64,000 nt of DNA from Haliea salexigens DSM 19537 (GTDB taxonomy: Bacteria; Pseudomonadota; Gammaproteobacteria; Pseudomonadales; Halieaceae), in NCBI RefSeq assembly GCF_000423125.1, contig NZ_AUHJ01000007.1, forward strand, positions 149,902 through 213,901, in the 5' to 3' direction. Below are positions 10,119 through 19,837 of the stretch, in pieces. The translations under genes and the position numbers were made by a program. The notes under the pieces are model-generated. The model saw nothing but the letters and a program-made list of their open reading frames with translations. It ran no database searches and was not told the origin of the DNA. Positions within the stretch are counted from its first letter, which is position 1. Every line of letters starts with the position of its first letter.

Positions 10119-10733
10119 ATGATTGGCAGGATTCGTGGCACTCTGGTCTACAAGCAGCCCCCGGACATTCTGGTGGACGTAGGTGGTGTCGGCTACGACA
10201 TCCAGGTGCCGATGAGCACCCTGTTCCAGTTACCCGAGGTCGGCGCTGACGTGACCCTGCTGACACATTTTGTGGTGCGGGAAGACGCACAGCTTCTGTA
10301 TGGTTTTATCGATGAGCGCGACCGCGCGCTGTTCCGGCAACTGGTCAAAGTGAGCGGCGTCGGTCCCAAGCTGGCACTGACGATTCTCTCCGGTATGGAT
10401 GCGGTCGCCTTTGCCCGCTGCGTCGAGCGCGATGATCTGTCGGCGCTGGTCGCGCTGCCCGGTGTAGGCAAGAAAACCGCCGAACGCCTGCTGGTTGAAA
10501 TGCGCGACAAGCTCAAGCCCTGGCTGGGCCAATGGGCGGGAGCGGATGCCGGGCAGCCCGCGGCCGCCTGGTCGCCTGCCAGCAGCCGCGTGGCAGATGC
10601 CGAGGGCGCCTTGATTGCGCTTGGCTACAAGCCAGCTGAGGCCGCGCGCATGGTCGCCGCGGTGGATGACGACGAGGCGGCAGACAGTGAGGTGCTTATC
10701 CGTCGCGCCCTGAAAGCCGTGGTGCAGCGCTGA
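10119..10733 (+). CDS. ruvA: Holliday junction branch migration protein RuvA
   Basis: 204 residues. It begins [28 protein letters not shown] and has the two helix-hairpin-helix segments ([16 protein letters not shown] and [20 protein letters not shown]) that grip the junction. The C-terminal domain III ([18 protein letters not shown]) binds RuvB. Its TGA overlaps the ruvB ATG by one base, giving coupled translation. Confidence 0.97.
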   Translation: MIGRIRGTLVYKQPPDILVDVGGVGYDIQVPMSTLFQLPEVGADVTLLTHFVVREDAQLLYGFIDERDRALFRQLVKVSGVGPKLALTILSGMDAVAFARCVERDDLSALVALPGVGKKTAERLLVEMRDKLKPWLGQWAGADAGQPAAAWSPASSRVADAEGALIALGYKPAEAARMVAAVDDDEAADSEVLIRRALKAVVQR

Positions 10734-11791
10734 TGATCGAGACCGACCGTTTGCTGGCTCCGCAGGTGACAGGGGACCGTGAGGAAGCTCTGGACCGCGC
10801 CATCCGCCCGAAAACGCTGGCGGAGTACGTTGGTCAGCCCGCCGTGCGCGACCAGATGGCTATTTTTCTGCAGGCGGCGCGCGGGCGCGGCGAGCCGCTG
10901 GATCACACACTGGTCTTCGGCCCGCCCGGGCTGGGTAAAACCACGTTGGCCAGTATCATCGCCAATGAAATGGGTGTGTCACTGAAGACGACCTCGGGGC
11001 CGGTGCTGGAAAAGGCAGGGGACATCGCGGCGTTGATGACCAACCTGGAGCCGGGCGATGTCTTGTTCATCGACGAGATTCACCGGCTCAGCCCCGTGGT
11101 CGAGGAAATCCTCTACCCCGCGATGGAGGACTACCAGCTCGACATCATGATCGGGGAGGGCCCCGCGGCGCGTTCCATCAAGCTCGACCTGCCGCCGTTC
11201 ACGCTGGTGGGTGCCACCACGCGGGCGGGGTTGTTGACCTCACCCCTGCGGGATCGTTTCGGCATTGTGCAGCGCCTGGAGTTCTATCAGGTCGAGGACC
11301 TCGCACAGATTGTGGCGCGGTCTGCGGCCATCCTGGGTATCGGCATGGACAGTCACGGTGCGCTGGAGATTGCGCGCCGGGCGCGGGGTACGCCACGTAT
11401 AGCCAACCGGCTGTTGCGCCGGGTGCGCGACTACGCCGAAGTGAAGGCCGACGGCCACATCACCGCCGAGGTGGCGGATCACGCCCTGGACATGTTGAGC
11501 GTCGATCACCGCGGTTTCGATCACCAGGATCGCCGCCTGTTGCTGGCCATGATTGAGAAATTCGACGGTGGTCCGGTGGGGGTCGACAGCCTGGCAGCCG
11601 CCATTTCCGAGGAGCGGGGCACCATCGAGGATGTACTTGAGCCCTACCTGATCCAGCAGGGCTACATGGTGCGCACGCCGCGTGGGCGCATGGTCACGCG
11701 CAGTGCCTACCTGCACTTTGGCCTGCCGGCCGCCAGCCACCCGGATTCGGCACAATTACCATTGGCGCCCGAACAGGACAACAGCGCGTGA
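10733..11791 (+). CDS. ruvB: Holliday junction helicase motor RuvB
   Basis: 352 residues. Walker A is [11 protein letters not shown], Walker B is [10 protein letters not shown], sensor 1 is [11 protein letters not shown], and the C-terminal winged helix ends with [17 protein letters not shown]. It is the AAA+ ATPase that drives branch migration with RuvA. The gene overlaps the next one, a thioesterase, by 4 bp (GTGA). Confidence 0.98.
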   Translation: MIETDRLLAPQVTGDREEALDRAIRPKTLAEYVGQPAVRDQMAIFLQAARGRGEPLDHTLVFGPPGLGKTTLASIIANEMGVSLKTTSGPVLEKAGDIAALMTNLEPGDVLFIDEIHRLSPVVEEILYPAMEDYQLDIMIGEGPAARSIKLDLPPFTLVGATTRAGLLTSPLRDRFGIVQRLEFYQVEDLAQIVARSAAILGIGMDSHGALEIARRARGTPRIANRLLRRVRDYAEVKADGHITAEVADHALDMLSVDHRGFDHQDRRLLLAMIEKFDGGPVGVDSLAAAISEERGTIEDVLEPYLIQQGYMVRTPRGRMVTRSAYLHFGLPAASHPDSAQLPLAPEQDNSA

Positions 11792-12201
11792 GCACAGCGG
11801 AATTTTCGATTAAGCTGCGCGTCTACATAGAAGACACCGACGCCGGTGGCATTGTCTACTATGTCAATTACCTGAAATTCATGGAGCGCGCCCGGACAGA
11901 GTTCATGCGCAGTCTCGGCTTTGGCAAGGATTACATTTTCAATCACGACCTGATGTTCGTGGTGCACGAGGTGAGCGTTCGCTACCACCGGCCGGCACGC
12001 CTGGACGATGAACTGCAGGTCAAGGTGCAGCTGCAGGCGGTGCGTGGCGCCACCATGATCCTGCAGCAGGATGTGTGTCGCGACGGTGAACTGCTGGCGT
12101 CCGCCGGAGTCACGCTTGCCTGTGTCGGCCGCAGTTCACTGCAGCCGCAGCGTTTGCCACGCACCATGCTGGATACCCTGCGCCAGGCGCAGGTTCACTG
12201 A
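11788..12201 (+). CDS. ybgC: Acyl-CoA thioesterase YbgC, Tol-Pal cluster
   Basis: 137 residues, hot-dog fold. The motif [23 protein letters not shown] holds the catalytic Asp of the 4-hydroxybenzoyl-CoA thioesterase family. The start is GTG at 11788 inside the end of ruvB. In E. coli ybgC is the first gene of the tol-pal operon, and the same order is kept here. It hydrolyses acyl-CoA and is linked to phospholipid metabolism at the inner membrane. Confidence 0.95.
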   Translation: MSTAEFSIKLRVYIEDTDAGGIVYYVNYLKFMERARTEFMRSLGFGKDYIFNHDLMFVVHEVSVRYHRPARLDDELQVKVQLQAVRGATMILQQDVCRDGELLASAGVTLACVGRSSLQPQRLPRTMLDTLRQAQVH

Positions 12202-12216
12202 GGGGGAGCCCGACAC

Positions 12217-12927
12217 TTGGAAGCGCAATTAAGTATTGTCCACCTGATTATGGAAGCCGGTGTCACCGTGAAACTGGTGATGCTGACGCTCCTGCTGGCG
12301 TCCATGGCCTCCTGGTACATGATCGTTCAGCGCTTTATCTATTTCCGCAATAGCCGCGAGGACATGTACGACTTCGAAGAGCGCTTCTGGTCGGGCATAG
12401 ATCTCTCCCAGCTTTACCGGGAAGGCAACGAGCGCGCCGACAGCGGCACGCTCATTGTCGGCATGGAGAGCATCTTCCGCGCCGGGTTCAAGGAGTTCTC
12501 ACGGCTGGCCAAGCAGTCCGAAATGGACTCAGAGGCGGTTATCGAGGGCTCCCGCCGCGCCATGCGCGTAGCCATGCTGCGTGAGGAAGAGCGGTTGGAG
12601 AAACACCTGTCGTTCCTGGCTTCCGTGGGCTCCACCAGTCCTTACATCGGTCTGTTCGGCACGGTGTGGGGGATCATGAATTCATTCCGCGGCCTGGCCA
12701 ACGCCACCCAGGCAACCCTGGCCACGGTTGCCCCCGGGATCTCGGAGGCACTGATCGCAACGGCCATGGGTTTGTTTGCCGCCATCCCCGCCGTGCTGGC
12801 GTATAACCGGTTTTCCAACCGCATGGACAATTTCCTGAATCGCTACGACACGTTTGTGGATGAGTTTTCCAGCATCCTCTACCGGCAGGCCTATGCGCTG
12901 CGCTCGCGCGACCGGAAAGCCGGATAA
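12217..12927 (+). CDS. tolQ: Tol-Pal system proton channel subunit TolQ
   Basis: 236 residues starting at a TTG (12217) after AGGGGGAG. Three membrane segments are visible: residues 17-37, about 135-155 and 170-195 (APGISEALIATAMGLFAAIPAVLAYN in two parts), matching the MotA/TolQ/ExbB fold. With TolR it forms the proton-driven motor that energises TolA at the division site. The first segment is preceded by VTVKLVM as usual for TolQ. Confidence 0.96.
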   Translation: MEAQLSIVHLIMEAGVTVKLVMLTLLLASMASWYMIVQRFIYFRNSREDMYDFEERFWSGIDLSQLYREGNERADSGTLIVGMESIFRAGFKEFSRLAKQSEMDSEAVIEGSRRAMRVAMLREEERLEKHLSFLASVGSTSPYIGLFGTVWGIMNSFRGLANATQATLATVAPGISEALIATAMGLFAAIPAVLAYNRFSNRMDNFLNRYDTFVDEFSSILYRQAYALRSRDRKAG

Positions 12928-12935
12928 CCGCCGCC

Positions 12936-13358
12936 GTGTCCAGATCGCGCGACAAGCACCGTGCCATGGCCGACATCAATGTCGTGCCCTATATCGACGT
13001 CATGCTGGTGTTGCTCATCATATTCATGGTCACGGCGCCCATGCTGATGCAGGGGGTTCAGGTCGACTTGCCCACTGCCGACGCCGACCCGGTGGAAAAC
13101 CAGGATAGTGAGCCGTTGATCATCTCGGTCGATAGTACAGGGCAGTTGTTCCTGAACCTGGGTGAGGAAGAAAGCCAGGCGCTATCGCTGGCCACGATTA
13201 CCCTGCGGGTGGGTGCGGTCATGCGCCGCAGCCCGGAGAAACCGGTGCTGGTATGGGGGGATCGCGCTGTGCCCTACGGTGAGGTGGTGACTCTGATGGC
13301 GGCCCTGCAGGAAGCCGGTGCACCCAGCGTTGGACTGGTGACAGAGCCACCGCAGTGA
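12936..13358 (+). CDS. tolR: Tol-Pal system protein TolR
   Basis: 140 residues from a GTG start. A single membrane segment near residues 18-38 ([21 protein letters not shown]) carries the essential Asp of the ExbD/TolR family. The periplasmic part ends with a conserved [19 protein letters not shown]. It partners TolQ in the proton channel. The stop overlaps the tolA GTG start by 4 bp. Confidence 0.95.
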   Translation: MSRSRDKHRAMADINVVPYIDVMLVLLIIFMVTAPMLMQGVQVDLPTADADPVENQDSEPLIISVDSTGQLFLNLGEEESQALSLATITLRVGAVMRRSPEKPVLVWGDRAVPYGEVVTLMAALQEAGAPSVGLVTEPPQ

Positions 13359-14152
13359 ACTCGTTGTACGCCAAGCCGGCCACGCCGCGCATCATCCTGC
13401 GCCCTGCGTTGGCTACCCTGGCGTTACACGCGCTGGTCATCTTTCTGTTGGCGGCAAACTGGACCTTCTCCGACGAGCGCCTGGTCAAGCCCAAGCCGGC
13501 ACCGAAAGTCATTAACGCCACGCTGGTAACGCTCGCCGAGGCGCAGCCGAAGCCCGCGCCGAAACCGGAACCCAAGCCCGTCGCCAAGCCGCCGCCGAAG
13601 CCGGAACCCAAGCCAGAACCCAAGCCGGTGGTAAAGCCCAAGCCAAAACCCGAACCGAAGCCCGCCCCCAAGCCGGCGCCGAAGCCGGAACCAAAGCCCA
13701 CGCCGAAGCCGGCAGAGAAACCCAAGCCCAAGCCAGAACCCAAGCCCGAACCCAAGGGGCCCACGGCGCAGGAGCTGGCCGAACAGGCGCGGCAGGAAGC
13801 GGCCCAACGTGAGGCGGCGGCCCAGGCGGCGCGCGCAGCGGCGGCTGCGGCGGAACTGGCAGCGAGTTATGCCTCGCTGATTCGCCAGACCGTCGAGCAG
13901 CGCTGGAGCCGCCCGCCTACTGCGCGCAACGGTATGGAGGTTTTGTTGTCCATACAGTTGATACCCACGGGCGAAGTGGTCAGTGTGAGTGTGTTGCGCA
14001 GCAGTGGTGACACCGCCTTTGATCGCTCGGCGATTGCCGCGGTCGAGCGTGCCGGCAATTTTCCGGAGCTGAAGAACCTGCCACCCCGGGAATTTGAACA
14101 GAACTTCAGGCGCTTTCGCCTGCTTTTCCGACCAGAGGATCTACGTTACTGA
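13355..14152 (+). CDS. tolA: Cell envelope integrity protein TolA
   Basis: 265 residues from GTG. There is an N-terminal membrane anchor ([18 protein letters not shown]), then a long KPEPKPKPxPKP repeat region (about residues 62-135) in place of the more usual Ala/Lys helix, then an Ala/Glu helix and a TolA/TonB-like C-terminal domain ([19 protein letters not shown] to [12 protein letters not shown]). It links the TolQR motor to TolB/Pal and the outer membrane. The Pro-Lys spacer makes it TonB-like in the middle; the C-domain and gene order keep the call as TolA. Confidence 0.93.
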   Translation: MNSLYAKPATPRIILRPALATLALHALVIFLLAANWTFSDERLVKPKPAPKVINATLVTLAEAQPKPAPKPEPKPVAKPPPKPEPKPEPKPVVKPKPKPEPKPAPKPAPKPEPKPTPKPAEKPKPKPEPKPEPKGPTAQELAEQARQEAAQREAAAQAARAAAAAAELAASYASLIRQTVEQRWSRPPTARNGMEVLLSIQLIPTGEVVSVSVLRSSGDTAFDRSAIAAVERAGNFPELKNLPPREFEQNFRRFRLLFRPEDLRY

Positions 14153-15453
14153 TGAAACACCTGACAGCAGTGCTGGTAGCGACCGTGGTCGCGCTGGCAA
14201 CCATAAGCGCCCGGGCTGAATTGGTCATCGAGATCACCCAGGGCATGGACAACCCCACTGCGATCGCCGTGGTGCCCTTTGCCTGGCAGGGCGGCGGATC
14301 CGCCCCCGAGGATGTGGCGCAGGTGATCGACAACGACCTGGCGCGCAGTGGTCAGTTCGACCCGGTCGGGCGCGGCGACATGCTGGCGCGTCCCTCAACA
14401 CAGCAGGAAGTGTTCTACCGCGACTGGCGGGCGATCAACACCGAATATGTCCTCATCGGCCGAGCCTCGGTGACCGGCCAGGTGCAGATGCGTATCGAGT
14501 ACGAGCTCTTCGATGTCAATCGCCAGGCCCGGGTGCTTAGTGGCTATGAGGAGGGGCATGTCAATGAAGCGCGCATGCTGGCTCACCGCGTTGCCGATGA
14601 AGTCTATGAAACGCTCACCGGTATTCCCGGCGCCTTTGCCACGCGGTTGTTGTATGTGTCCGTCACCCGCAATCCCGGTGGCAAGGACTTCTACCGCCTG
14701 ACCCTGTCCGATTCCGACGGCGCGCGCCCCATCGTGTTGCTGGAGTCGCGCGAGCCGATCATGGCGCCGTCCTGGTCACCGGACGGCAAACACATCGCTT
14801 ACGTATCGTTCGAGACCAGCCGCCCTGCTATTTATCGTCAGGAGCTGGCCAGCGGTGCGCGGGTGCAGCTCACCAACTTCCGTGGCCTGAACGGCGCACC
14901 GGCCTGGTCGCCGGACGGTAATTCCATGGCCATGGTGCTGTCGAAAGACGGTAACCCGGATATCTACCTGATGGATTTGCGCACCCGCGAACTCACGCAG
15001 TTGACCCGGCACTACGCCATCGACACCGAGCCCACCTGGATGCCGGATGGCCGCTCCATCCTGTTTACCTCGGACCGCGGTGGACGCCCGCAGATCTACC
15101 GCTACGACCTGCGCACCGGGGCGACGGAACGCCTGACCTATGAAGGCAGCTACAATGCCCGGGCGCGCGTGGCCCAGGACGGGCGCAACCTGGTTATGGT
15201 GCATCAGGCGGGGGGGCAGTTTCATATCGCCCTCCAGGACCTCGTCACCAACCGCCTGCAGATCCTTACCAGCACTGATCTGGATGAAAGTCCCAGTATC
15301 GCGCCCAATGGCTCTATGGTATTGTATGGCACCAAGTCCGGGGATCGTGGCATTCTGGCTGCAGTATCCGTGGACGGAGGCGTGAAATTCCGTTTACCGG
15401 CGCGCGAAGGCGATGTCCGTGAACCGGCATGGTCACCATATATGAGCCGCTAA
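14152..15453 (+). CDS. tolB: Tol-Pal periplasmic beta-propeller TolB
   Basis: 433 residues with a signal peptide (first 22 residues, ending at ARAE). The N-terminal alpha/beta domain (residues 23-180) precedes a six-bladed propeller whose blades carry the repeats [44 protein letters not shown] and EPAWSPY. It interacts with Pal and TolA in the periplasm. Its ATG overlaps the tolA stop. Confidence 0.97.
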   Translation: MKHLTAVLVATVVALATISARAELVIEITQGMDNPTAIAVVPFAWQGGGSAPEDVAQVIDNDLARSGQFDPVGRGDMLARPSTQQEVFYRDWRAINTEYVLIGRASVTGQVQMRIEYELFDVNRQARVLSGYEEGHVNEARMLAHRVADEVYETLTGIPGAFATRLLYVSVTRNPGGKDFYRLTLSDSDGARPIVLLESREPIMAPSWSPDGKHIAYVSFETSRPAIYRQELASGARVQLTNFRGLNGAPAWSPDGNSMAMVLSKDGNPDIYLMDLRTRELTQLTRHYAIDTEPTWMPDGRSILFTSDRGGRPQIYRYDLRTGATERLTYEGSYNARARVAQDGRNLVMVHQAGGQFHIALQDLVTNRLQILTSTDLDESPSIAPNGSMVLYGTKSGDRGILAAVSVDGGVKFRLPAREGDVREPAWSPYMSR

Positions 15454-15503
15454 CGCGGCTTTAGTAGCCAATGTCATTCATCTATTCGAAGGAAAGCAAA
15501 GCA

Positions 15504-16028
15504 ATGAAACAACTGACTGTTGCCGGTAAGGTGCTGACCCTGCTCTTCGCGGCAGTGTTTCTGGTCGCCTGTTCTAGCAAGGACACCAAGGACGATTCCG
15601 CTGCGGCCGATGCCGCTGCTGCAGAGGCTGCGGCACGTTCCGCGGCCGAGCGCGCAGCGCTGGAAGACGCGGCGATGGCCGAGCAGCGCCTGCAGGACGC
15701 CGTGACCGCAGTAGGGAATGTGTTCTATTTCGATTACGACAGCTCCACCCTGAAGCCCCAGGCGCAGGCAGCGCTTGACGCGCACATCGAGCTGCTGCGC
15801 ACCAACGACCGCAGTGTGCGCCTGGAAGGGCACACCGACGAGCGCGGTACCCGCGAGTACAACATGGCTCTGGGTGAGCGTCGTGCCAACACGGTGCGCG
15901 ACTACATGGTCGTCAACGGCATCGCCAGCTTCCGTATCGAAACGGTCAGCTACGGCGAAGAACAGCCCATCGCTTACGGTTCCGGCGAGGCCAACTGGTC
16001 CCAGAACCGTCGCGTTGAGCTGAAGTAA
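15504..16028 (+). CDS. pal: Peptidoglycan-associated lipoprotein Pal
   Basis: The ATG at 15504 (MKQLTVAGKVLTLLFAAVFL) is chosen because it starts a lipoprotein signal with lipobox VAC; an upstream ATG at 15471 would add eleven unlikely residues. The mature part has an Ala-rich linker and then the OmpA-like domain: VFYFDYDSSTLKPQAQ, LEGHTDERGTREYN and YGEEQPIAYG. It anchors the outer membrane to peptidoglycan and completes the Tol-Pal machine. Confidence 0.97.
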   Translation: MKQLTVAGKVLTLLFAAVFLVACSSKDTKDDSAAADAAAAEAAARSAAERAALEDAAMAEQRLQDAVTAVGNVFYFDYDSSTLKPQAQAALDAHIELLRTNDRSVRLEGHTDERGTREYNMALGERRANTVRDYMVVNGIASFRIETVSYGEEQPIAYGSGEANWSQNRRVELK

Positions 16029-16042
16029 GGCGCGGGTAGCGC

Positions 16043-16999
16043 ATGCGGTTGTTCGGCAAAGCGTTCACTCGAACGCTACTGGCAAACGGGCTGGCCCTTG
16101 TGGTCGGCCCGTTCTGCGTTCTGGCACAAGCCCAGGACTACATAGACGTGGAAGCGGAGCGCGCCGCGGCCGAGGGTCGTGCGGCAAGTTCCGCGCCTGC
16201 GTCCCGTTCGGCGGGGCAGGGTGCCCAGCCGGCACAAGCCTATCCGGTTACCAGCTATGGCATCGGCACGGCGACCAGCCCGGAACAGACCGCGTCCACA
16301 ATGGCTCCGGCCGCGCCGGCGCCTGTTGCCGCTGCTGGCGGCAATGCCGGGCAGTTAATGCTGCAGGTACAGCAGTTGCAGCAGGAGGTCATGCGCCTCA
16401 ACGGGGTTGTCGAAGAGCAGGCTCACGAACTGCGCACTCTAAAGAGCCAGAGCCTGGAACGCTATCTCGATATTGACCGTCGTCTTAGCCTGTTGGCCGG
16501 TGGTTCGGTCGATGGTGCAGAACTGCCAACAGCCGGCCCCGCTGCGGTGGATTCGGCTGCGGCACCAGCCTCTCGTCCCGAGGCCGCTGGCGCTGCTGGC
16601 ACAACGGAGCAGCCCGGCGAGGCGGCGGCCTACCAGGCGGCCTATGCGCTGGTGCGCGGGCAGAAGTTTGATGAGGCCGTCAGTGCCTTCCAGCAGTTCC
16701 TGCGCGATTACCCCGCAGGCCGCTTCACCCCCAATGCACACTACTGGCTGGGTGAGCTGTACCTGGTTACGACCCCACCCGATGTAGAGTCCGCGCGGCA
16801 GTCCTTTATGTTGCTGCTTGATTTGTATCCTGCCGACTCCAAGGTTCCCGATGCCCTGTTCAAGCTGGGCAAGATCCACTTCACCAAGGGGAATCGGGAT
16901 CGCGCCCGCGAGTTTTTTGATCGCGTCATCAATGAGTATGGTGCCTCCAATAGTGCGGCGGTGAAACTTGCCCAGGACTTCATCAACGAGAACTACTGA
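16043..16999 (+). CDS. cpoB: Cell division coordinator CpoB
   Basis: 318 residues with a signal peptide ending near VLAQAQD. An N-terminal coiled coil (LQVQQLQQEVMRLNGVVEEQ, residues 108-135) is the trimerisation part. The C-terminal 120 residues hold tetratricopeptide repeats: AYQAAYALVRGQKFDEAVSA, HYWLGELYLV and ALFKLGKIHFTKGN. In E. coli CpoB links Tol energy state to PBP1B peptidoglycan synthesis. It stands at the usual place after pal. Confidence 0.93.
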   Translation: MRLFGKAFTRTLLANGLALVVGPFCVLAQAQDYIDVEAERAAAEGRAASSAPASRSAGQGAQPAQAYPVTSYGIGTATSPEQTASTMAPAAPAPVAAAGGNAGQLMLQVQQLQQEVMRLNGVVEEQAHELRTLKSQSLERYLDIDRRLSLLAGGSVDGAELPTAGPAAVDSAAAPASRPEAAGAAGTTEQPGEAAAYQAAYALVRGQKFDEAVSAFQQFLRDYPAGRFTPNAHYWLGELYLVTTPPDVESARQSFMLLLDLYPADSKVPDALFKLGKIHFTKGNRDRAREFFDRVINEYGASNSAAVKLAQDFINENY

Positions 17000-17012
17000 C
17001 CCCGGTCAGCCC

Positions 17013-17708
17013 ATGACAAGTACCTTATCGACCAGCGCCGGCTTGGCTCCTGATGCCGCCGGCGATCCCACGCTGCGGATCACCGAGATCTTCTACTCAC
17101 TACAGGGCGAAGCGCGTACCGTGGGCCTGCCTACCGTGTTCGTGCGGCTCACCGGGTGCCCGCTGCGTTGCGTTTACTGCGATACCGCCTATGCCTTCAA
17201 TGGCGGCGAGCTGCGCGCGCTGTCCGGGGTGTTGGCCGAAGTGGCTGCATACAGGCCGCGTTATGTGACGGTGACCGGTGGCGAACCCCTGGCCCAGAAA
17301 AACTGTCTGCCGCTGCTGTCCGCGCTGTGCGATGTCGGTTACGAGGTTTCGCTGGAGACTTCCGGCGCGTTGCCGGTGGGTGAGGTTGATCCCCGCGTGG
17401 TGAAAGTGCTCGACCTGAAAACACCCGCCTCCCAAGAGGCCCATCGCAATGACTACAGCAACGTCCAGCAACTCACACCTCACGATCAGGTGAAGTTCGT
17501 GATTTGCGACCGCGCGGACTACGAGTGGGCGCGCTTCAAGCTGGATGAGTACAACCTGGCGCAGCGCGTGTCGGACGTGCTGTTTTCCCCCAGTCATGGC
17601 CAACTGCACGGGCGCGAGCTTGCGGCATGGATTCTCGCCGATAACCTGCCCGTGCGCCTGCAGCTGCAGCTGCACAAACTGTTGTGGAACGATGAGCCCG
17701 GTCACTGA
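17013..17708 (+). CDS. queE: 7-carboxy-7-deazaguanine synthase QueE
   Basis: 231 residues from the ATG at 17013. The radical-SAM motif is seen as [15 protein letters not shown], with a CxxxC-C spacing typical of QueE, followed by the [11 protein letters not shown] glycine motif. It converts 6-carboxytetrahydropterin to 7-carboxy-7-deazaguanine on the route to queuosine. It overlaps queC by 17 bp, so the two are co-translated. Confidence 0.95.
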   Translation: MTSTLSTSAGLAPDAAGDPTLRITEIFYSLQGEARTVGLPTVFVRLTGCPLRCVYCDTAYAFNGGELRALSGVLAEVAAYRPRYVTVTGGEPLAQKNCLPLLSALCDVGYEVSLETSGALPVGEVDPRVVKVLDLKTPASQEAHRNDYSNVQQLTPHDQVKFVICDRADYEWARFKLDEYNLAQRVSDVLFSPSHGQLHGRELAAWILADNLPVRLQLQLHKLLWNDEPGH

Positions 17709-18393
17709 GCGCCCGGGCACGGGGCAGCGAGCGGTCATCCTGGTCTCCGGCGGCCTGGATTCCACGACAGTGCTCGCCATGGCGTTGCGGCAGGGCTATA
17801 AATGCTACACGTTGAGTTTTGACTACGGGCAGCGCCATCGCGCCGAATTGGTCGCAGCGCAGCGTGTGTCATCGGCGCACCCCGATGTGCAGCACAAGGT
17901 GGTCACCCTCAACCTCGATAGTATTGGCGGTTCTGCGCTGACCGATCCGGACATCGCCGTGCCCGAGGAGGCGACAACAGGAATACCGGTGACCTATGTG
18001 CCGGCACGTAACACCGTGTTCCTGTCCATTGCGCTGGGCTGGGCCGAGGTGCTGGATGCCCAGGCTATTTTCATTGGTGTGAACGCCGTGGATTACTCCG
18101 GCTACCCCGACTGCCGCCCGGCCTACATTACCGCCTTTGAGGAAATGGCCAATCTCGCCACCCGTGCCGGCGTGGAAGGGCGGCGACTTGCCCTGCACAC
18201 GCCGTTGATGCATCTGTCCAAGGCCGAAATCATTGCTGCAGGTATCGGCCTGGGCGTCGATTACGCGCTCACCGTCTCCTGCTATCAGGCGACCGACGAA
18301 GGCCTGGCCTGCGGCCGCTGCGATGCCTGCCGGCTGCGGCGCGACGGTTTCCTGCAGGCTGGCGTTGCCGACCCGACGCGTTACCGGCCATAG
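17692..18393 (+). CDS. queC: 7-cyano-7-deazaguanine synthase QueC
   Basis: 233 residues from the ATG at 17692 ([20 protein letters not shown]). The ATP-PPase loop is SGGLDSTT, and the C-terminal zinc site is [20 protein letters not shown]. It makes preQ0 from the QueE product using ATP and ammonia. It is the last host gene before the tRNA-Lys into which the phage inserted. Confidence 0.96.
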   Translation: MSPVTERPGTGQRAVILVSGGLDSTTVLAMALRQGYKCYTLSFDYGQRHRAELVAAQRVSSAHPDVQHKVVTLNLDSIGGSALTDPDIAVPEEATTGIPVTYVPARNTVFLSIALGWAEVLDAQAIFIGVNAVDYSGYPDCRPAYITAFEEMANLATRAGVEGRRLALHTPLMHLSKAEIIAAGIGLGVDYALTVSCYQATDEGLACGRCDACRLRRDGFLQAGVADPTRYRP

Positions 18394-18426
18394 CGGGATT
18401 ATTGCGGGCGTTAGCGTAAAAAGCAC

Positions 18427-18454
18427 TTGAGTTTTGTTGTCAAATCCGTACTAT
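18427..18454 (+). promoter_or_regulatory. Likely sigma-70 promoter of tRNA-Lys
   Basis: TTGAGT at 18427-18432 and TACTAT at 18449-18454 are separated by 16 bp. The -10 box ends 14 bp before the tRNA. A GC-rich CTCCCTCG stretch between the -10 box and the tRNA fits a stringent-type discriminator. Confidence 0.6.
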
Positions 18455-18468
18455 ACGCACCTCCCTCG

Positions 18469-18544
18469 GGGCCGTTAGCTCAGTTGGTAGAGCAGTTGGC
18501 TTTTAACCAATTGGTCGCTGGTTCGAATCCAGCACGGCCCACCA
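18469..18544 (+). tRNA. tRNA-Lys (UUU)
   Basis: The acceptor arms GGGCCGT and ACGGCCC pair fully. The D-loop has AGCTCAGTTGGTAGAGC and the T-arm GCTGGTTCGAATCCAGC. The anticodon loop CTTTTAA gives anticodon TTT, read as Lys. CCA is encoded. The last 54 bases also form the left attachment core of the prophage, so the phage restores the 3' half of this gene. Confidence 0.98.
18491..18544. repeat. attL core repeat
   Basis: This is the 54-bp segment from AGCAGTTGG to CCCACCA inside tRNA-Lys. It is identical to 59875-59928; flanking bases differ immediately on both sides, so this is the exact extent of identity. Strand exchange most likely happens within the anticodon or T-arm part, as for many tRNA-targeting integrases. 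Confidence 0.93.
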
Positions 18545-18577
18545 TTTACGCGGCTTTCGGGGCATTGCCCCGGTGCC

Positions 18578-18606
18578 ACTGTCCCATACACCGCAACTGT
18601 CCCATA
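18578..18606. promoter_or_regulatory. Two integrase arm-type site candidates, left arm
   Basis: ACTGTCCCATA occurs twice in the same direction, at 18578-18588 and 18596-18606, 18 bp apart, between attL and int. A related TGTCCCATTGAAT lies on the right arm at 59755-59767, and the second left copy continues GAAT after the CATA. Repeats of this kind on both sides of an att core usually bind the integrase N-terminal domain. Confidence 0.55.
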
Positions 18607-18635
18607 GAATTGCACGGTAAAATTTGTGACGGCGG

Positions 18636-19655
18636 TCAAATCTCCACCACATCCGCTTTTCTCCGATACGTTTTCTGGGTCATTGATGCAGTGGTGTGAC
18701 GCAGCAGTGCCTGGGCCTGATCCAAAGTCAGATCAGATGCCCGCTTTGCCCGCAGATCGTGCAGGGTAAACCGTTCATTACCCGCATCGGCCCAGCGCCG
18801 CATGTACCGCTGCCAGATGGAATCAAAGCCAGATGCCGAGCCATCCGCTCGGATGTAGGGTTGCCCATCTCTAGTATGGAACAGGTGCAATGCGCTGACC
18901 CTCTCCCGGTGCTTCAGGATGCTGTCCACAATCACTCGCAGTTCATCGGTCCAGCCGACCACAAAGCTGTCACCGTCGCGCTTGACGTTGTGGAACAATA
19001 TCCCTCGGTCCGTCAGATCCGACCGCTTCAGGTTCAGCAGTTCTGCCTTACGCCGCCCGGTCCATACCGCCAGCGACACGAACAACTGCCACTTGGCCGG
19101 GAGTGTGGCGGCGAACCCCACCAGTTCGTCATCCGACACATACCGCTTCCTGGCCTTCAGGCTGTACTTGACCACCTTCTTCCCCGCCATCGGGTGATCG
19201 CCCCTGGCACCCCATTCAATCGCTTTGGTGAACAGGTGGCTCAGCACCTCAAGATCAAGGTTCGCTTTCTTGTGCGACTCATCCTTACCCATGCGATCCC
19301 GGTACTGGTAGATGTGCTGCGGCTTGATTGCGTCCACCGGGTTGTCTGCGAATACCCTGCGAATGCGCTTCAAACTGTACTGGTTTGACTTCTGTGTGGC
19401 CGGGGCCTTCAGGGGCATGACCTCGATGGCGTATCGGTCGCACAGTTGAGCCATTGTGTGAACGGACCCCAGAAACTCCTGGCGCATGGCATAGACGCGG
19501 TGGGCTTCGTGCAGCGTAGCACCCAGCCTAAATTCTGTTCTACCGTCCCAGCGGTGTTCTTCGCCCTTGGGGACGCGATAGTGGTACGCACCATGCTTGT
19601 GCCGCCAGTTCTTTGGCAGGCCGCTATTGACCTTGGTGCGCTTCCTGGGCGTCAT
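18636..19655 (-). CDS. int: Prophage integrase, tyrosine recombinase
   Basis: 339 residues. The catalytic set is complete: Arg202 in WTGRRKAEL, Lys225 in HNVKRDGD, His299-Asp-Leu-Arg302, His320 in LLRHTTASM and Tyr330 in TQKTYRRK. The N-terminal part (residues 1-60) would be the arm-binding domain and 65-160 the core-binding domain. It ends 92 bp from attL and is the last gene of the leftward operon, as in lambda. It catalyses insertion at the tRNA-Lys and excision. Confidence 0.95.
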   Translation of the reverse strand: MTPRKRTKVNSGLPKNWRHKHGAYHYRVPKGEEHRWDGRTEFRLGATLHEAHRVYAMRQEFLGSVHTMAQLCDRYAIEVMPLKAPATQKSNQYSLKRIRRVFADNPVDAIKPQHIYQYRDRMGKDESHKKANLDLEVLSHLFTKAIEWGARGDHPMAGKKVVKYSLKARKRYVSDDELVGFAATLPAKWQLFVSLAVWTGRRKAELLNLKRSDLTDRGILFHNVKRDGDSFVVGWTDELRVIVDSILKHRERVSALHLFHTRDGQPYIRADGSASGFDSIWQRYMRRWADAGNERFTLHDLRAKRASDLTLDQAQALLRHTTASMTQKTYRRKADVVEI

Positions 19656-19837
19656 GCGAAATTGAGCCTCACGGATTGGCGAGACCGGTCACTGTGCCCA
19701 ATGTCGGCCCTCAAGACAACTGGCCTGCCGTCTACCCACTTGTAGGGTATTCCGGCGCGGTCCAGCACCTTGCGCTGCGCCGATGGCTTTACACGCCTGG
19801 TGTACTCGGACAGCTCTTTTTCTGATAGCCAATTCAC
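19652..19837 (-). CDS. DUF4224-type small protein, probable excisionase
   Basis: 61 residues: LSEKELSEYTRR, AQRKVLDRAGIPYKWVDGRP then VVLRADI. This is the pattern of DUF4224 phage proteins, small winged-helix-like factors usually encoded just before the integrase. It overlaps int by 4 bp (ATGA), supporting coupled expression and a role as recombination directionality factor. The function is inferred from position. Confidence 0.7.
   Translation of the reverse strand: MNWLSEKELSEYTRRVKPSAQRKVLDRAGIPYKWVDGRPVVLRADIGHSDRSRQSVRLNFA

Noticed and set aside
13536..13760. Tandem repeat as a mobile or CRISPR-like array
   Set aside because: The repeats are in frame and code for the Pro-Lys spacer of TolA; there are no unique spacers between repeats. 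No CRISPR array was seen in the window.
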